Origin: Pararheinheimera marina
GTDB taxonomy: Bacteria > Pseudomonadota > Gammaproteobacteria > Enterobacterales > Alteromonadaceae
DNA length: 64,000 nucleotides
Direction of reading: 5' to 3'
Assembly: GCF_042654345.1 (NCBI RefSeq)
Contig: NZ_JBHSGB010000017.1
Coordinates: 372,001 to 436,000 of the forward strand
Shown here: piece after piece, positions 62,864-64,000 of the stretch
Numbering within the stretch: position 1 is the first letter of the stretch
How the letters are laid out: each line of letters starts with the position of its first letter
Notes under the pieces: model-generated
Told to the model about the DNA's origin: nothing
The model's database searches: none
What the model saw: the letters and a program-made list of their open reading frames with translations, nothing else
Position numbers and translations under genes: made by a program

Positions 62864-63268
62864 TCAGCCGGGTTTCGCCAGTTGCTGCAAGATATGGCAA
62901 TGTGGGCTGCCATCGCCCCGGCAGCTGTCGGCCAGCGCCGTCAGCACCTGCTGCATATGCTGCAGCTCGGCAATTTTGCCGGCAATTTCATCCAGGTGTT
63001 GCTGAGCCAGCTGTTTTACCACCCGGCTTTCACGCTGTGGGTCTTGCCATAATGCCAGCAGCGACTGGATATCGTGTAACGAAAACCCCAGGTTGCGTGC
63101 CTGACGAATAAACCGTAGCTGGTTAATTTGCTCACTGTTGTAAAGCCGGTAACCGGCATCAGTGCGTGGTGATTTTCTCAGCAAACCGGATTGCTCATAG
63201 TGCCGGATCATTTTGACGCTTAAGCCACTCTCTTTTGCCGCATCACCAATGGTCAGTAAGGTCGCCAT
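62864..63268 (-). CDS. cueR: copper-responsive MerR regulator CueR
   Basis: A 134-aa MerR-family activator. The wing-helix begins LLTIGDAAKESGLSVKMIRHYEQSGLL and YRLYNSEQINQLRFIRQARNLGFSL. A dimerisation helix follows. The metal loop CRGDGSPHC (two cysteines eight apart) near residues 112-120 matches the CueR copper site. ATG 63268 follows AGGAG; the longer frame adds a cysteine-rich start without homology. It is 13 bases after the ATPase gene, in the same operon. Confidence 0.92.
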   Translation of the reverse strand: MATLLTIGDAAKESGLSVKMIRHYEQSGLLRKSPRTDAGYRLYNSEQINQLRFIRQARNLGFSLHDIQSLLALWQDPQRESRVVKQLAQQHLDEIAGKIAELQHMQQVLTALADSCRGDGSPHCHILQQLAKPG

Positions 63269-63281
63269 TTGCTGCTCCTTG

Positions 63282-64000
63282 TTAAAAAGACATGCGTTGC
63301 AAACGCAGGGCATTGGTTACCACCAGCACACTGCTACAGGCCATCGCTGCGCCGGCAATCACCGGGTTTAAAAAGCCCAGCGCCGCCAGCGGTATACCGA
63401 TAGTATTGAAGGCAAAGGCCCAGAACAGATTTTGCTGAATATTACGGTAGGTTGCACTGGCGAGCAGCAGTGCTGTCGCAACCAGTTCCGGGTCGCCACG
63501 CATCAGCGTAAATGCAGACGCACTGACCGCAACATCGGTACCTGTTGCCATCGCGATACCTAAATCAGCTTGAGCCAAAGCAGGGGCATCATTAATGCCA
63601 TCGCCCACCATCGCTACTTTATAGCCTTGCTGCTGATAGGCCGCTACGGCTTGTGCTTTACCCTGCGGCAGCACTTCGGCGTTAAAGTTATCCAGCCCCA
63701 GCTCTTTGGCAACATACTCGGCGCTGGCCGCTGAATCACCCGTTAACATGGCAACCTGAATACCGGCAGCTTGTAATTTATGTACCGCATTTTTTGCCTG
63801 GGCTTTGGCTTTATCGGCAAAACACAGCAAACCGAGTAATGTCGTGCCCTGAGCAGTTTTCTCTGCCAGCCAGGATACCGAGGCGCCCGGCACTGCGATA
63901 AGGTCTTGCGGTAATGTCAGCCCCATCTCTCTCATCCAGCTACCTGAGCCCAGCATTACCGCACGGCCTTTGACGTTAGCTTTCACGCCTTTTCCGGCCA
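63282..64000 (-). CDS. copA: Cu(+)-exporting P-type ATPase, C-terminal part (runs off right edge)
   Basis: The visible 239 codons give the C-terminal third of a P1B ATPase: the nucleotide-binding part (AGKGVKANVKGRAVMLGSGSW), MLTGDSAASAEYVAKELG, GDGINDAPALAQADLGIAMATGTDVA and the final membrane helices with NALRLQRMSF. The frame stays open to the right end, so the CPC and DKTGT motifs are outside the window. It exports Cu(+) from the cytoplasm and is probably regulated by the adjacent CueR. Confidence 0.9.
   Translation of the reverse strand, partial: AGKGVKANVKGRAVMLGSGSWMREMGLTLPQDLIAVPGASVSWLAEKTAQGTTLLGLLCFADKAKAQAKNAVHKLQAAGIQVAMLTGDSAASAEYVAKELGLDNFNAEVLPQGKAQAVAAYQQQGYKVAMVGDGINDAPALAQADLGIAMATGTDVAVSASAFTLMRGDPELVATALLLASATYRNIQQNLFWAFAFNTIGIPLAALGFLNPVIAGAAMACSSVLVVTNALRLQRMSF

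Noticed and set aside
41397..64000. CRISPR-associated or Tn7-type transposon machinery
   Set aside because: No tnsABC/tniQ, Cas or repeat array occurs in the window; only a TGT-type end is suggestive.

Overview
The window is chromosomal DNA of a polar-flagellated gammaproteobacterium, probably of the Rheinheimera/Alishewanella type. This is inferred from the flagellar gene order, the flgO/flgP/flgT proteins that make the H-ring of sheathed or polar flagella, the sigma-54/sigma-28 promoter hierarchy and the long-form ThyA remnant; no 16S gene is present to prove it. It falls into two parts: a flagellar and glycan locus (about 1-41.1 kb), and a heavy-metal resistance island (about 41.4 kb to the right edge).

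Region 1 (about 1-15.7 kb, minus strand) is a surface-sugar cluster that feeds into a Maf-type flagellin glycosyltransferase. It encodes rfbF and rfbG (CDP-4-keto-6-deoxyglucose), a 3,5-epimerase-like protein, a NovU/TylCIII-type C-methyltransferase and an NAD-dependent reductase or epimerase. There is no RfbH-type 3-dehydrase, so the predicted product is a CDP-activated C-methyl-branched 6-deoxyhexose. UDP-galactopyranose mutase, three family-2 glycosyltransferases, two further methyltransferase-like proteins and a large unclassified protein complete it. Four of these proteins share a C-terminal Rossmann-like module. A 5'-truncated sulfotransferase lies near the left edge.

Region 2 (15.6-38.7 kb) holds fliT-fliS-fliD-flaG, three tandem flagellin genes, flgL-K-J-I-H-G-F, flgE-D-C-B, cheR and cheV on the minus strand, then flgA, flgM and flgN on the plus strand, and flgP and flgT. 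Sigma-28 sites (TAAA...N11...GCCGATAA type) lie before each flagellin gene, flgK and flgM; a further good one at 22507-22533 has no gene behind it. Sigma-54 sites (GG-N10-GC) precede flgF, flgB, flgT and the flgO-like cluster. A tRNA-Arg(CCT) and three tandem FlgO-family lipoprotein genes follow (38.7-41.0 kb).

Region 3 begins where thyA is cut: only its last roughly 90 codons remain (41121-41396). Next come an IS5-family element whose transposase has an in-frame stop, an orphan WYL-domain regulator of the BrxR/CapW architecture, and the 3' end of an M23 peptidase gene. A complete silver/copper efflux cluster of the enterobacterial type follows: DUF2933 gene, silP, silG, silA, silB, silF, silC on minus and silR, silS, silE on plus, with two CusR/SilR-type boxes. 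A small HMA protein and a DUF502 gene remnant lead to a copper operon copA-copB-copC-copD with an NTF2-like gene and a DUF411 lipoprotein gene. cueR and the 3' part of a Cu(+)-ATPase gene lie on the other strand at the right edge. Together these genes export Ag(+)/Cu(+) from the cytoplasm, pump it through the RND complex, and oxidise or bind it in the periplasm.
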